Assembly (NCBI GenBank): GCA_030435675.1
Contig: CM059623.1
Location: forward strand, 8,024,012-8,088,011
DNA length: 64,000 nucleotides
Source: Steinernema hermaphroditum
Taxonomy: Eukaryota > Nematoda > Chromadorea > Rhabditida > Steinernematidae
Reading direction: 5' to 3'
The translations under genes were made by a program, and so were the position numbers. Each line of letters starts with the position of its first letter. The stretch's first letter is position 1. The notes below the pieces were generated by a model that saw nothing but the letters and a program-made list of their open reading frames with translations, did not search any database and had not been told where the DNA came from. Of this stretch, positions 25,001-36,094 are shown in pieces.

Positions 25001-25282
25001 GCTGACAAGCCTGCAGCGGTGCAGAGCTTCTTCTAAAGCATCTTCCCGGCTTCCTAATTGCCCCCATGTTCTCAAAAACGCGCCTTTGTCCTCTGGCGAC
25101 GGACAGGTGGCTCCAGCCACGCCTAGTGGCGCCTGGAGACGCCTACAGTCCCCCCGGACTCACCTCAGGGCGAAGTTGTCGTAGCGACTCAGCTGGGGGT
25201 CGTCGGTGTATCCGTCGGCAAGGAGCGTCGTCGAGATAGGCGAGACGACCCTGGAGCTGTCGCGGTTGAAGAACATCGCCAT
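19047..25282 (-). CDS. two-pore-domain (K2P/TWK) potassium channel with a very long C-terminal tail
   Basis: Sixteen minus-strand exons: 25164-25282, 23038-23137, 22885-22995, 22717-22844, 22053-22160, 21757-22011, 21636-21716, 21488-21592, 20927-21446, 20463-20885, 20019-20417, 19755-19976, 19569-19711, 19385-19525, 19269-19341, 19047-19229 (1036 aa). TM1 is near 121-140 (IAPLVLLLFYSLIGAAGFYF). The first pore loop has TTIGYG (about 220) and the second has TIGLGD (about 383), with flanking helices, giving the 4-TM two-pore K+ leak channel fold. The first exon is placed by a phase-2 donor matching the phase of the 23137 acceptor across a 2026-nt intron; a 556-nt intron follows exon 4. The last 620 residues are cytoplasmic, acidic and serine-rich with a repeated DRSM-type motif, and end in a basic segment. 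Channel identity is firm; which TWK it is cannot be said. Confidence 0.93.
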
Positions 25283-26683
25283 TTCCGTTCCTCAGAGACG
25301 CTTCGGGGGCATCTGAAGTTGTGGACACCACATAAACCAGAGTGAACGCGGGGGGAGGCGCTGATCAATGGCCCAAAATTCGCAAAACGTCAAAAACGGT
25401 GTAAAGAAGAGGACGGGCGACGCCTCTCAGCTGTTTCTTCGATCAATCAACGCGCCTCGGAGCGGCTCCGAGCCGCTGTTGGCCAAGAAGGCTAGACCAC
25501 TCGCAAGGACAAGGCATGACATCTAGGGGATATAGTGAAATATCGAATCATTTCGTTAATCTGAAATGGAAGTATGGTAGAAGGGCGACGATGGCTCCAC
25601 TTCTGTCCAAAGCACAACTTCCCGCCGAGGGCACTGTAGTGATTGCGCCTAACACTCAAGCGTCGAAAGAGGAAAGATGAGGCTTTTGAAGGTGCGGAGC
25701 AGAGCGAAAGCACGCGAGGCGGCCGAAAGTGATAAATGATCTGAAGTGGGGCATCAGAACTGCAGGAATCCGTCTTGAGGCCCATTAGCGCCGAAGGGTT
25801 GAAAACATGAGGTGACGCACTCGATCGCTTTTCGACGGATGAGTGACAGCCTAGACGGCTCTGTTATTCTCTTCCTCGGATAGAGGTGACCCGGGCCCCG
25901 TCTGGTGTTAGGTGTGTCCGCAGGATTCAGAGGAAGTGCACGTCATCCGTCGAAGGTCAGAGACCCTTCGAAGTGCACTCTAACAGCTAGGGAATCAAAG
26001 GTCGACGAACTTTCGTCCTGACATCTCGGGAGATCTTCGAGATTTCGCTAGGAAATCGCCAGAATGGATCTGGAGAAGGACCCAAAGCTGAAATATCTCT
26101 TCCAACGAGCACGCCTGCAAAGAGGTCTTTGGAAGGACCCGACCCATTCAGTCGGAATCATCCGATTTGCGCAGAGAGGGAGCGGCCCTAACCTCCCATT
26201 TCCCACCGTAAGGGAGTCGGGGCTGCAGCTGCAGGGCGCAGACCTGACCAAAGAAACAGAGTTGGGTCACCGCCACAGGTCAACCCGAAGACGTCCTCCG
26301 GGCGCCTCTCACCTCGGCGGCTAATTACACTTTTGATATCCGGTGGCGTCGCTAAGCACCGCCAAATGCCGCTCCCGCCCGGGCGGCTGTCATTATGCGA
26401 TCGGCGCCGCGGCGACGTCTTCGGATTATGCGAGTCGCCCCGACGACCCGAGACCGAACGCCGCCGGCGTCGTTGCGTCGTCGCTGGACAGGGTCCACAA
26501 AAAGGTGATCGATGGAGGGCCAAAGAACGTTCTGGGCACTATTTATAGGCTAGTTCTCGAAATTGAAACATTTCAAAGGGGCTCTGTCGGGGATGCTTCT
26601 CGTGGACCCTCTCTCGAAGGCCGTGTGGACATCAGAACGCATTTAATAACTATATTATGTACAGTAGCTCAGAAACGTTTCAT
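25283..26683. other. intergenic between WASP and the K2P channel
   Basis: About 1.4 kb between two minus-strand genes. It should contain the WASP 3' UTR and the K2P promoter. No protein domain, RNA gene or repeat was recognised. Confidence 0.4.
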
Positions 26684-29244
26684 TCAGCTCTCATCCCAGT
26701 CGTCGCTGTCGTCTTCTTCGTCTTCGCTATCGGACTCTGAACGCGACGCCGTCAAGAAGGTCCCCGAGGAAGACTCACCTGGCCGGATCTTGTCCCTCAT
26801 CTCGTTCAGCTTCATCGAGATGGCGTCCATGATGGAGTTTCCGCTCCTCGATGGCGTCTCCTCCTTCGGCGACGTCTTCTCCGGAACCGTCGCCTTGTTC
26901 AGCTCGATTCCCTTCCGGATCGCCTCCATGAGGTTCGCACGGTCCGATGACGCCACCGCCGAGGGGACGCTCTTCGGAGTCGTCGGCGTCTTCGGAAGAT
27001 CAAGGGGAGGCGCCGGAGGAGGAAGGGATGGTGCGGGCGGTCCCGCCACGACCGGAGCAGGTTTGAGCTGCTCTTCGGCTTTCACTACGATTTGGGGGCT
27101 GAGGGGAGGAGGGGGATCGGAGGGTCCCGCCTTCACGGGGGCGGATTTAGACGTGATCTCCGTCTCTTTCGGCGTTCTCTCCCACCGCCGTGCCGTCTCC
27201 TTCCCTTTCGAGGCCTCTGGAAAGGGCGGCGGAGGCGCCGAAGGCGGAGGCGTCACGTGGCTCGGCTTCCGACTCTGCGAGGGCGGCGGAGGCACTGGAT
27301 TCTGCTTCAGAAGACTCTCTTTGCGCGCCGGGGGCGGAGCAGGGATGTCGTTACGGGACCTGGGTGGTTCATAGGTCGTCATCGGGGGCGGCGAGAAACG
27401 GTTAGGCAGTGACGAACCGTTGGAGCGGTTCATGTCCTGGAACTTCTAAAGAGGCGTCATCTCGGAGACTCGGCGCGGGGAAGACTACCTTCACGGCGTT
27501 CACGGTGTTCCTCCTGTAGTAGTTCTCCTTCGAAACGCGACTGAAAAGGGTACGGGAACTCTACATGACACATGTGAGGATTGTCTTCGGGTTATCAGGG
27601 GATATCAGCGCGTGAACAAGCATGTATAAGGGTTTAGTGGAAGGGCAGGACACACTACAGTATCACTCACATGCTGTTCCTGGCGTGAATTAGCGGGATT
27701 CCGGGGGAGTCGAAGTCGGCGCTCTGCCTGTTCCCGCGGCAGAAACTGGAGGCCGAGGAGGACCTCGAGGAGTCGGTCGCCTCAGTCAGAGTCACGACGC
27801 CCGGATTCACCTCGGGCGTTTCGGGGAGCGGGATCTTCGGGGCCGGGGGCCGCGCCTTCTCCTGGACGATCTTGCGCAACTCTTCCTCGCCCAGGTGCTT
27901 AATCGCCACCTCGAGGATCTTTTTGTTTCTCCACTCGTCGGCGCCGTCGCCCTCGAGGTCCTTCTGGATATGCTGGTAGAGCTCGCTGACCGCTGGGTCC
28001 AGCTCGCCCTCCTTCGAGAGGAAGTAGCCATCGGCGCCGCAGTGCATCGTGTGCCTGGAAGCCGTTGACTCTTATCGCCCGGAGGGACCTACTTGGAGTT
28101 TGTGGGCGTGGAGATGTCCTCCCGCGTGATCACCTTCTTCTTCTTGCTCTTACCGTCCGAAAGGAGCCAATCTATGAAAGACGACTTCTCTGAAACGGCT
28201 CTCTTTAGACGTGCTCTTCCCCCGGAGGCACCTTTCTTCTTTTTCTTCGTCTTCCCGGCGTCGACCATTGCGGGCGCCGTCGTCGTCAGCTGGTCGTCGT
28301 CCCGAATCGGCGCCAGCATGTTGCTCTGCAAGACCCAGTAGCCGCAGTCCTAGCGCCCTCCCTACCTCGACCTTTTTCTTCTGGCGCCGCGTCTGCAACA
28401 AGTCGACATTCTGGCAGAAGACCTGCGCCTCCTCCTCAACGGCAAAGTTGAGGGCGTACTTCGTCGAGTCCGCTTCGAAGGCGACGAAGCTTCGCGCCAG
28501 GAGCACGAAGTGCACGGCAGGGCCTCTGAAGGGAAGGAAGTGTTTGCACTTCGGATCGCCGGGGAAAGCCGTTTGTAACTAGTGACCTCTAATTCCCGGC
28601 TACTTTGGCATCTTTGTGGCGTAAAAATGCTCACTCGAAAGGGTACTGTATGTGCTGGGTCACCATAGTATTAGAAGGAAAAAGGATACAAAGAATTCGT
28701 TTGCCCAGAACTACGATCGCCCTTAGTCCTTCGACCTCTTGTTCCACAGAGCGCTAAGTAGGTTCTGCAATCAGATTACTCTTCGCGATAGCACGGATGG
28801 CGCCCTTAATCAGAATCCTTGTGGCGTCCCTGTGTTAGGCGCCCGATTCCCTCCACCTTTTACGACACACAAAGAGAACCTACATGCTGATCTCGGTGAG
28901 CACGCTTGGTCGTCGGCGCTCGTAGCCCGGGTCCACGATGGACACGGAGACGATCTTGCGGGCGTAGTTGCGCACGTAGCAGGCGACTCCGATCATCGTC
29001 GTGCTCCAGCGGTTTCCCTCGGCAATCATCAGTTGTGCCATCCCGCTGCCCATACTCTGAAATGCTACCGTATCAGGGACTACTGTACCATACTCACCCA
29101 GCAGTTGGGGCCGAGAGCGCTGAAGACGTTGTCATTCTCCTCGGCGCTGAGGTACTTCGAGGGAAGGTTCTTCGGCATGGCGGAACTCATCTTCTGCTCT
29201 GCGAAGCGCGTCGTCGGAGGACCCGAATCGATCGCTCTCGTCAT
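26684..29244 (-). CDS. wsp-1: Wiskott-Aldrich syndrome protein (WASP/N-WASP)
   Basis: Eight minus-strand exons: 29098-29244, 28884-29056, 28372-28525, 28093-28325, 27671-28054, 27489-27540,26779-27436, 26684-26736 (617 aa). Order: WH1 domain (about 25-155; LSAEENDNVFSALG and YALNFAVEEEAQVFCQNV), basic KTKKKKK stretch, CRIB-like ISTPTNSKHTMHCG (about 228-241), proline-rich region (about 390-510), one WH2 motif NLMEAIRKGIELNK, a C (connector) helix and an acidic tail ending DSDDWDES. WASP integrates Cdc42 and phosphoinositide signals and activates Arp2/3 through its WH2-C-A end. The acidic tryptophan is present. The CRIB has Ser where the consensus has Phe. The start could also be the internal Met at 29190. 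Introns are 38-52 nt except 130 and 358 nt. Confidence 0.94.
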
Positions 29245-30169
29245 CGCTCCTGAGTGGAAGAGCAGGCTTATCGGGTCCTTAGCACTGCACACGCTTCGCC
29301 GCGATAAGAGACGGTTGGGGCGCCCGATCGATGCGGCGGTGGAGCCGTCGGAAGCCGAAATGACTTTGTAATAAGGGTGGTTAGGCAGTGTGCTCCCCGA
29401 ACGGTCTTTCCGGAGAAGTTGGAGTTTAGCCGGGGTCTTATCTCTGCCTCTTTTGTGCAAAAAAAACCGTAAAAGAGATAAGTGGACTTCCTCGTATGGG
29501 TGCACTCATCGCACTGTTTCCAAGCGAGGAAAGGGTTTGATGGGTCCCACGTTGTGAATCACTGATTAGTGTTGAGGGTGCACATAAACACTCGAAGAAA
29601 ACCACAAAAGGACGATTTTGGCAGAAGGAGCTGGACTGCACAAGTCTCCAAACCAGGGCCACATTCGGCGATTGTATCACGGCGCTTCGATGCGTCGCAA
29701 CATCTCGCGCTCTTCCAAAACGCGAGAACAAATAGCCGTCGTTCGTCGTGTGAATCACAAATTCGATTAGCGTTCGCGTCAGCCTTCTCGCGTCCACTTG
29801 GTCCCTTCGGGGCGAGACCCGCTCCGGGAACCGCAATGTCTGGGAAAGGCCACGGAGGTCATGAGCACAAGCCAGGATCGGGCGTCGAGAAACGACTTCA
29901 AGGCGCTGAATAAGCGTCGTCGTGAACAAACAGTGCTTCGGGCGGCGAATGACGCGGCACCGCCGAAGGTGATAAATCGGCCGAAAGACCTTCGGGGGCC
30001 TCTACGGCGCACTCCTAAGGTCCCTTTGCTGACTGTCGCCTTTTGGAATCGGAAGACGAAGCGAGCGGAAGAACCCCGCGGGCTAAAGCTCTTCTGCAAA
30101 CACAGCAATGACCAAAATCAAGAATTTGTTGATTTTCTAGTTGTAAGGACGCTTTCATTTGTGTCCCCA
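29245..30169. other. non-coding region upstream of WASP
   Basis: About 0.9 kb with no recognisable gene. A short ORF near 29837 (about 25 codons) has no splice or domain support. Confidence 0.35.
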
Positions 30170-30762
30170 GCGATCGGTCGGGTCGTCCACTCGCTCTCTC
30201 TCTGAGGCTATCTGAGCCGAATGAGTTGAGTGAGCGGTCGTTCTCGGCCGTCGTTGTTGGTGCAATGATCGCTTCCGGCTCCCAGAAGGCCTGGAACACC
30301 AGGGAGCCGTAGTTCCACCGTCTTGCCAAGAAGCTAGTCACTGCCGCCCGACTCCACCCGCGCCGCCAAAGAAGTCGAAGTCTCGCTGAAAGTCCGCGCA
30401 GCCAGCTGCCCTGATGGTTCCCGGTTCGTCCGTTGTGCTCCACCGACGCGTTTCATCCGGATGCCGTTCTTCGCGTGTTTTTCGCAGAAATTGCCGAAGA
30501 AGCTCTTCAACTCCGACGTCCGCGCCGCCACCCGAGTTGAAGACAGATCCACTGTGCTCCACCGTCATCGGAATCAGCTCTTCGCATCTCTGATCCCCGC
30601 GCACACTGACGGGATCGCTGTGTTCTACTCTGATGTGCCGAAGCCAGAAGAAAACCGGCGACTACGGAGTGACAATGTGTTTCTTGTGCATATATATGAC
30701 GTCTCGCAAGGCGTAAGCCTTAGATACGAGAAATAAACTCGTAAACTCGTAAACTAGTTGTA
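30170..30762 (+). mobile_element. SINE-like retroposon, copy B
   Basis: This stretch shares interspersed blocks with 57795-58346 (copy A) and, inverted, with parts of 40455-42500 (copy C). Shared blocks include GGCTCCCAGAAGGC, GGGAGCCGTAGTTCCACC and GCAAGGCGTAAG. The right end runs into a short-period tail (AAACTCGT repeated), as RTE-type retroposons have. No open frame is conserved between copies. The left boundary and any target duplication are not resolved, so the limits are approximate. Confidence 0.6.
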
Positions 30763-31491
30763 AGACGTAAATATTGAGACCGAGTGGGAACGTTTCCAGC
30801 GGGAAGGCGTCTCCATAGTATCACAATATTCGTGGATAATGCTGGACATGAACCAGAGATTTCCTAGTTATAAAACGGGGGACGCCGTGAATGGATAAGT
30901 GCCAATTGTGACCGAGATATCGTTTGATTACTAAATCCAGAACGTTTGTTTGCTTTGCAATTTAAAAATCGGACAATACCAAGTGACATGAGACCAAAAA
31001 CGACACCGCGAGATATAAGCTTCGAAATCCAACTAGGCCTACTGAAAGGGCTTTTTCGAAATCGTTAAGCTGTTAGAAGAAGCATTATTCGCCACCAACT
31101 GACCGTCTAACGGAAAAGCAAAAGATCACTCCAAGGATGTGCTTACATAACGCTCAACCACTCTGAAGGCATCCGATCACTTACCTTGACGACCGAACAG
31201 AATCCGTCGCAGCATGAAGTTCCCCGGAAGTTTTCGGCTTTCGATTTCGCGCCACTTTGCAGCTTTCGCACAGCCATGGAGACACGAGACACTCGAGCGC
31301 CCAGGTGTGCAAGGAATGCGCGCGAAGAGGATCCGACAAACACTTTTCCGCTTTTTTCGCTTTCGGCGGCGGAGCGATCGGCACGGATCGTCAGGGCAAC
31401 CGCGAGAGCGCAATTAAGAGGTAATCCATTTGCGCTCCGAGTGCGCTGAGACGACCCAAATGAGCCCAGAGAGCGCCTAAGTAACTCTCTA
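30763..31491. other. AT-richer non-coding stretch
   Basis: Lies between retroposon copy B and the palindromic MITE. No gene was recognised; several short ORFs on both strands lack any support. Confidence 0.35.
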
Positions 31492-31687
31492 TAGTCTATT
31501 TTTTTTTCGAACTCCACAAAAGCGATCAATCACCGCGCGGCGAGACCGAGAATTCGCTCCAGCACATTGAAGAAAGGCAAATATTTCTTGCGTTCGTCCG
31601 CTCCTTTCAATGCGCTAGAGCAAATTCTGGGTCCCACCGCGCTGTGATTGATCGCTTTTGTGGAGTTCGGAAAAAAAAAATAGACTA
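31492..31687. mobile_element. palindromic MITE, TA target site (196 bp)
   Basis: The ends are long, nearly perfect inverted repeats beginning TAGTCTATTTTTTTT and continuing through AACTCCACAAAAGCGATCAA. The element is bordered by TA on both sides (31490-31491 and 31688-31689), the target duplication of Tc1/mariner transposases. It has no coding capacity, so it is a non-autonomous foldback element. Confidence 0.75.
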
Positions 31688-31730
31688 TACAAGTTTAATA
31701 ACGGACAACAACAAATACAACGGGGAGCGG

Positions 31731-32082
31731 TCAGTTGAAATCGTCCGGACTCCACTCATCTAAGCAGATACGGCACCTGAACAGGACGCATAAGTGGACG
31801 ACCACCAGCCAGGCGGCTAGGGTGCTGACGAAGGAGAGCGCGAAGACGAGCAACACGGATTTTGCGTACTCGCTGTTCCCGTACATCTGAAATGGAAGGC
31901 TTAGAAAACCACACACACGAGGTACTTACCTTCTGGATGAAGTTCCATTCGGGATCCCACTCGCGTGAGGTGTTGGCGTCGAGAGTACTGTTGGCGGTGC
32001 GCGTAGAGAGGTGAACAGGACTCGTGGAGGCGGCCACAGAGACGAGAAACGCCACGGAGAAGAACAGAAGACGCGGAGCCAT
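31731..32082 (-). CDS. small type I single-pass membrane protein, unidentified
   Basis: Two exons, 31930-32082 and 31731-31886 (102 aa), split by a 43-nt intron. A signal peptide (MAPRLLFFSVAFLVSVAAS) is followed by a short Thr/Ser/Asn-rich ectodomain with N-glycosylation sequons (NST, NTS). One transmembrane helix (SVLLVFALSFVSTLAAWLVVV) then leads to a short tail ending CRICLDEWSPDDFN. The Cys pair and acidic end of the tail are unusual, but no family was recognised. A CTTTCAG acceptor at 32123 lies 40 bases before the ATG, consistent with trans-splicing. Splice frame, signal peptide and helix together make it a likely real gene. Confidence 0.75.
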
Positions 32083-32932
32083 TGCAGAACCGACCGTTCG
32101 CTCTCGAAACGGACAAGGAACTCTGAAAGACAGTCTGGAGACTGTCTGCAGGCTGTCTAGAGGCATCTCGGAGTCTGTCTGTCTCATGCAGAATGCTCCA
32201 CTGCCGACTCACCTTGAGAAACAATTCTTCCAGTTCCATCCACAGCGCACCGGTAGTGCCAAAGCTCTGCAAGTCACAGAATCGGTACTTTTTTTGCCGC
32301 CATCTCCAATCATTGATCATCGACTGCGGGAAACTGTCGAAAGACGCAAAAATGGGATGGAGCAGATCGGGGCATCCGGTCGGAAAGCGACGATTAGCGG
32401 AAAATGACGCCGACGGGTGAGTTCACGGTGACCACTCAAACCATTACTGCGATTATAAAGAAATCGAAACCTTAATGCTCAGTTAGCCTTTCTGGAAAGA
32501 GAGATCTGAAAAAGAGATTTTGCTCCGCGCCCTAATCCTCTTCGGTTCGCGCATTCACATCGGATTACAAACAGTGAGAAAACTCAGAACATGGAGCGGC
32601 AAGGGCACAACCTTCCCTCGAGCGCTCCTTTCCCCATTCCTTATGGAAGTTTTGTAAGCACCAACAGTGACTTCTTTGATGGGTCCTTTGATGGGCCCAC
32701 AAGTCCTTTCGATCTTGCTGGTAGAATGCCAGCGCAGCACAACGACGAACAAAACTACAGTAATCCACAATCGTGTTGGAACACAGTCCATTTTTTTCCA
32801 TGGACGTGTTAGTTCTCTGACTTGAAACCGAGATGAAATCGAAGTCCATCGGAAGAGAACGACCACTTTTAAGTGCGGCGAATTCTTTTATTTCTGCACA
32901 TAGTGCACATTTATACAAGAGAGGAACGTGTG
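32083..32932. other. intergenic, minus-strand neighbours
   Basis: The first 110 bases carry several imperfect direct and inverted copies of GACTGTCT/AGACAGTC around 32130-32190. The rest has no recognisable gene. An AATAAA on the minus strand at 32887-32892 serves the acetyltransferase at 32933. Confidence 0.4.
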
Positions 32933-33681
32933 TCAGAACTGCTTGAAGTTGAGGACGAGCTTCGTGGCGCCATCGTGCAGCTCCGTCGGGACGATTCGGG
33001 AGCCGTCGGTGTCCACCTGGGCGCCGTAGACGACCTCCTTAAGGGGCTTGAACCCTTTCTTGGTCAGGAGCGCCTGGTTGGCTGTAGAGCTCGTTTCACT
33101 GACGATTCCTCCGATGCCCTTCGCCTGAAAGGGCGTTCAGAAGCACTCCGACAGCACCCACCTTGAGCTCCTCGGCGTCGATGAACTCCTCGGCCATCCG
33201 GGAGGCGATGCCGCGGCGCTGGAAGTCGCCCCGGACACAGCTGAGTTCCCTCCGGAGGACGGCGTTGACCTCCTTCGGGCAGAGGTCCCAGAAGGACTTC
33301 TTGAGCTGGTCGAGAATGGCGCCCATGTCCTCGCTCTTCACCGTCTGCGCCGGCAGCGGATCGAAGTGGTTGTCCTCCTCGCGGCGGAACCAAACGCTCG
33401 TGACACGGTAGCCAACGAGGTCGCCTGACCGGCGGTCGAAGACAAGCACCGTATAAGGAAATTTGAGGCTGTGCGCGACGATCCACCCGAAGATCGCGTT
33501 GCCGTCCGCGCGCGAGAAGCCCATCGCCTGCAAGGGCTCCGATTTGGGGTTACCGGAAATACCGTACCTGGCAAAGAGGCTCCTGAGCGATGAAGACGGT
33601 GTTGGTGAACTCGACGATCGTGTCGAAGTCGTCGGGAGTCGCCCGGCGGAACTCTAGGTCGTCGAAGGAGAACTCGGGCAT
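32933..33681 (-). CDS. GNAT-family N-acetyltransferase, copy 1
   Basis: Three exons, 33568-33681, 33162-33527, 32933-33124 (223 aa). The middle exon is 366 nt, the same as in copy 2. Strand beta-4 (YTVLVFDRRSGDLVGYRV) and the acetyl-CoA loop in LSCVRGDFQRRGIASRM are recognisable: the Q/R-R-G-I segment is motif A of GNAT enzymes. The C-terminal exon has the SETSSTANQALLTKKGF pattern conserved through the local family, and the protein ends VLNFKQF. It resembles the arylalkylamine N-acetyltransferase-like proteins expanded in nematodes; the substrate is unknown. AATAAA (minus strand, 32887-32892) lies about 40 bases past the stop. It looks functional. Confidence 0.88.
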
Positions 33682-35173
33682 CTTGGCGACTCTCAAAGCA
33701 ACTTGACTGACTCGGAACTTCACCGAAGCGCCGCTCGGGGCTCAAGGTCGTCGCGCGCAAAAAGAACAAACGAGTTCTGACAATTGACGACCAGAGTCCC
33801 CTCCGGGGAAGGAAGCCTTTTGAGGAGGCTTCCGAGGGCACGCGGAAATCAGAGGAAGGTGCACACACGAGGCGAGGGGTCGAGGCGACCCAGAGCGAAC
33901 AAAGGAAGTCGAGTGATTGAAATCAGAGGAGGTCCCAAACGGGTAATCGGTTTGCACTCACTTAAACAAGGAAAAACACAATGTGGGCGGTGAGAGCGAC
34001 CCTGTGATGAAAGCTCCCTGTCACGCCCTCGCAGTTGACTATGTCGCAGAGCTCGCCAAAAACAGCTAAATACGTACTCTGCTTCCCCAAAGTACGTAAG
34101 CGACTGTCGCCACGCGAGAATCCCTTGTGTGCGCGACTTCCAACCACACACAGTGACACAACTGTCACAATAGCAACTAATACACAAGAGCTAACACAGT
34201 ATCCTCGCAACAGCAACTGGCGCAAACTCGCAAGTTTCAACGCCGGACTAAACACAGGGACAGATCCGCGACGCGCGATCTCTCTATCCAATATTAACTG
34301 GAATCCAACGGATCTCCAACAATACAACAAAGCCGAGCTGGTACGACAATTTACCCACGCAACGGCAACAACAATAATCGACAGCACAAATACAGAAATT
34401 GGACAACACGATCCAAAAACGACAAGTCCGCGCGGGCGCACACTCCAACACTCAACCGATTACTGGGAGTCCGCTCTGGAACTCTGAAGAACGCCGCTGC
34501 TCTCCAGCCGCACACTGATGAACTCTGCAGCTCTCGTTGTTTGCAGCCCACAGTCTTGTCTAGATGATGTTCCCGAAACTTCTGCGTCTTGTAGACATGC
34601 TATTCGGCGCGTAGACGTTTAGTTCAGAATTGGCGCGGGATTCAAATTCTGTTGAAATACGGGAAATCCCGGACGCGCTGAAAGGACGCGACCGCTTGTT
34701 GCGACATTCCCCACTCACAAACAGAAGTGGACAGGATAAGTGATGCGATATGTAGAGGTACTGGAGGTCGTGGCAGCCTTTACCGCGACAGACCCGAACA
34801 TGTGACTTCTTCGTTGGCCTCTGCAGTGGAACGCGGAGGATTAAGTGGCTCCATTGCATCGGTAAAAAAGCATTTTGTGTTCGAAAGCTGTTAACTTTGT
34901 CTTCAAATCTTTTGAATGGACAGAAGAGTTCTGAACTTAACGATCAGTCCAAAAACTTCTTGGAAGTTCTGCTATGCAGGAGCATTCAGTCGATATAAAC
35001 GCGAATAAAGACACTACAAGTCGGCGATCACTCGCCTGAATCGTCAACTTATAGCTGAATGCCTTCGGGAGTTCTAAACGAGGCAGTTTCTAGTGAATCA
35101 AGACATCTTATATTTTATTTCCAGTTCCTTCTATGTTCAAGCATCGAAATATATCATTGGGACAAGGATTGCT
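33682..35173. other. intergenic between acetyltransferases 1 and 2
   Basis: About 1.5 kb. A 150-codon plus-strand frame (34035-34487) sits in AT-richer sequence but has no domain, start context or splice support. Minus-strand AATAAA at 35114-35119 belongs to copy 2. Confidence 0.4.
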
Positions 35174-35926
35174 TTACTTAAACAGCTTGAAATTCAGAAC
35201 AATTTTTGTGGAGCCGTCGTGGCACTTTGCTCCGATGGCCATTCTGCCTTCGGAGTCGATGACGGAGGCGTAGGAGACGTCCCGGAGGGCCGTGAACCCC
35301 TTCTTGGCCAGGAGCGCCTGGTTGGCGAGGGAACTCGTCTCACTCATAACTCCGTCAATGCCGCTGGCCTGAAAAGGAGACGCTGCGCCGCCTAGCCTCC
35401 GGGCCCCACCTTGAGCTCCTCCTCGTCAAGGAGTTCATCCAGCATCCTCGAGGCGATTCCGCGCCTCTGAAAATCCTTGCGGACGCAGGAGAACTCACGC
35501 CTCAGCACAGCGTTCACCTCATTCGGACAGAGGTCCCAGAACGACTTCTTGAGGTCCACGAGCACGCCTCCCAAAAGCCGAAGCCGGTCCGGGATCTCGA
35601 AGCCCGAAGCTGGCGTCTTCTGAGCGTCTCCTCTCCTCCAGAGGCTCATGATACGGTAGGCAATGAGGTCCCCTGAGGGTCTATGGAAGACGAGGAGGGA
35701 GAAGGGTGTCCGGAGGCTCTCGACGACCGTCGGACGGTACAGGAGCTCCGAGTCCTCGGCGCTGAGGCCGACCTTCTGAAGTGAGAGGCGTCGAGACGGG
35801 CTAGAGGAGCCAGCGGACCTTGGAGACGGGAGCCTGGGCGATGAAGACGGAGTTCGTGAAGGCCATGATGGCGTCGATGTCCTCGGGATTCGCCAACCGG
35901 AACTCGAGCTCATCGAAGAGCGCCAT
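35174..35926 (-). CDS. GNAT-family N-acetyltransferase, copy 2
   Basis: Three exons, 35819-35926, 35410-35775, 35174-35368 (222 aa), with the same intron positions and phases as copy 1. Motif A reads FSCVRKDFQRRGIASRM, preceded by SFWDLCPNEVNAVLRRE and followed by SETSSLANQALLAKKGF. It ends VLNFKLFK. The first exon begins MALFDELEFRLANPEDIDAI, a typical GNAT beta-1/alpha-1 start. It sits head-to-tail with copies 1 and 3, so the three probably arose by tandem duplication. Substrate unknown; nothing broken was seen. Confidence 0.88.
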
Positions 35927-36094
35927 CGGAGAGACAGAGAGGAAGACCCTGGGCGTCTTCTTATCGCGACTTCGATCGATCGACTCCGATCTTCGACCGA
36001 AAATCGATCGCCGACGGCCGAAGAGAATAGGAATGTTTATAGACTTTGAGAAAACAAACAAGAAGAAGAAGAACCCTAGAGCTTGTGGTCGTCT

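Noticed and set aside
29569..29913. Short gene near the WASP 5' end (ORF ending in a Gly/His-rich 25-codon peptide)
   Set aside because: No splice, domain or codon-bias support.
34035..34487. 150-codon plus-strand open frame in AT-richer sequence between acetyltransferases 1 and 2
   Set aside because: No domain, no splice or start context, Thr/Asn/Gln-rich composition follows the local base composition; likely chance or an old repeat.
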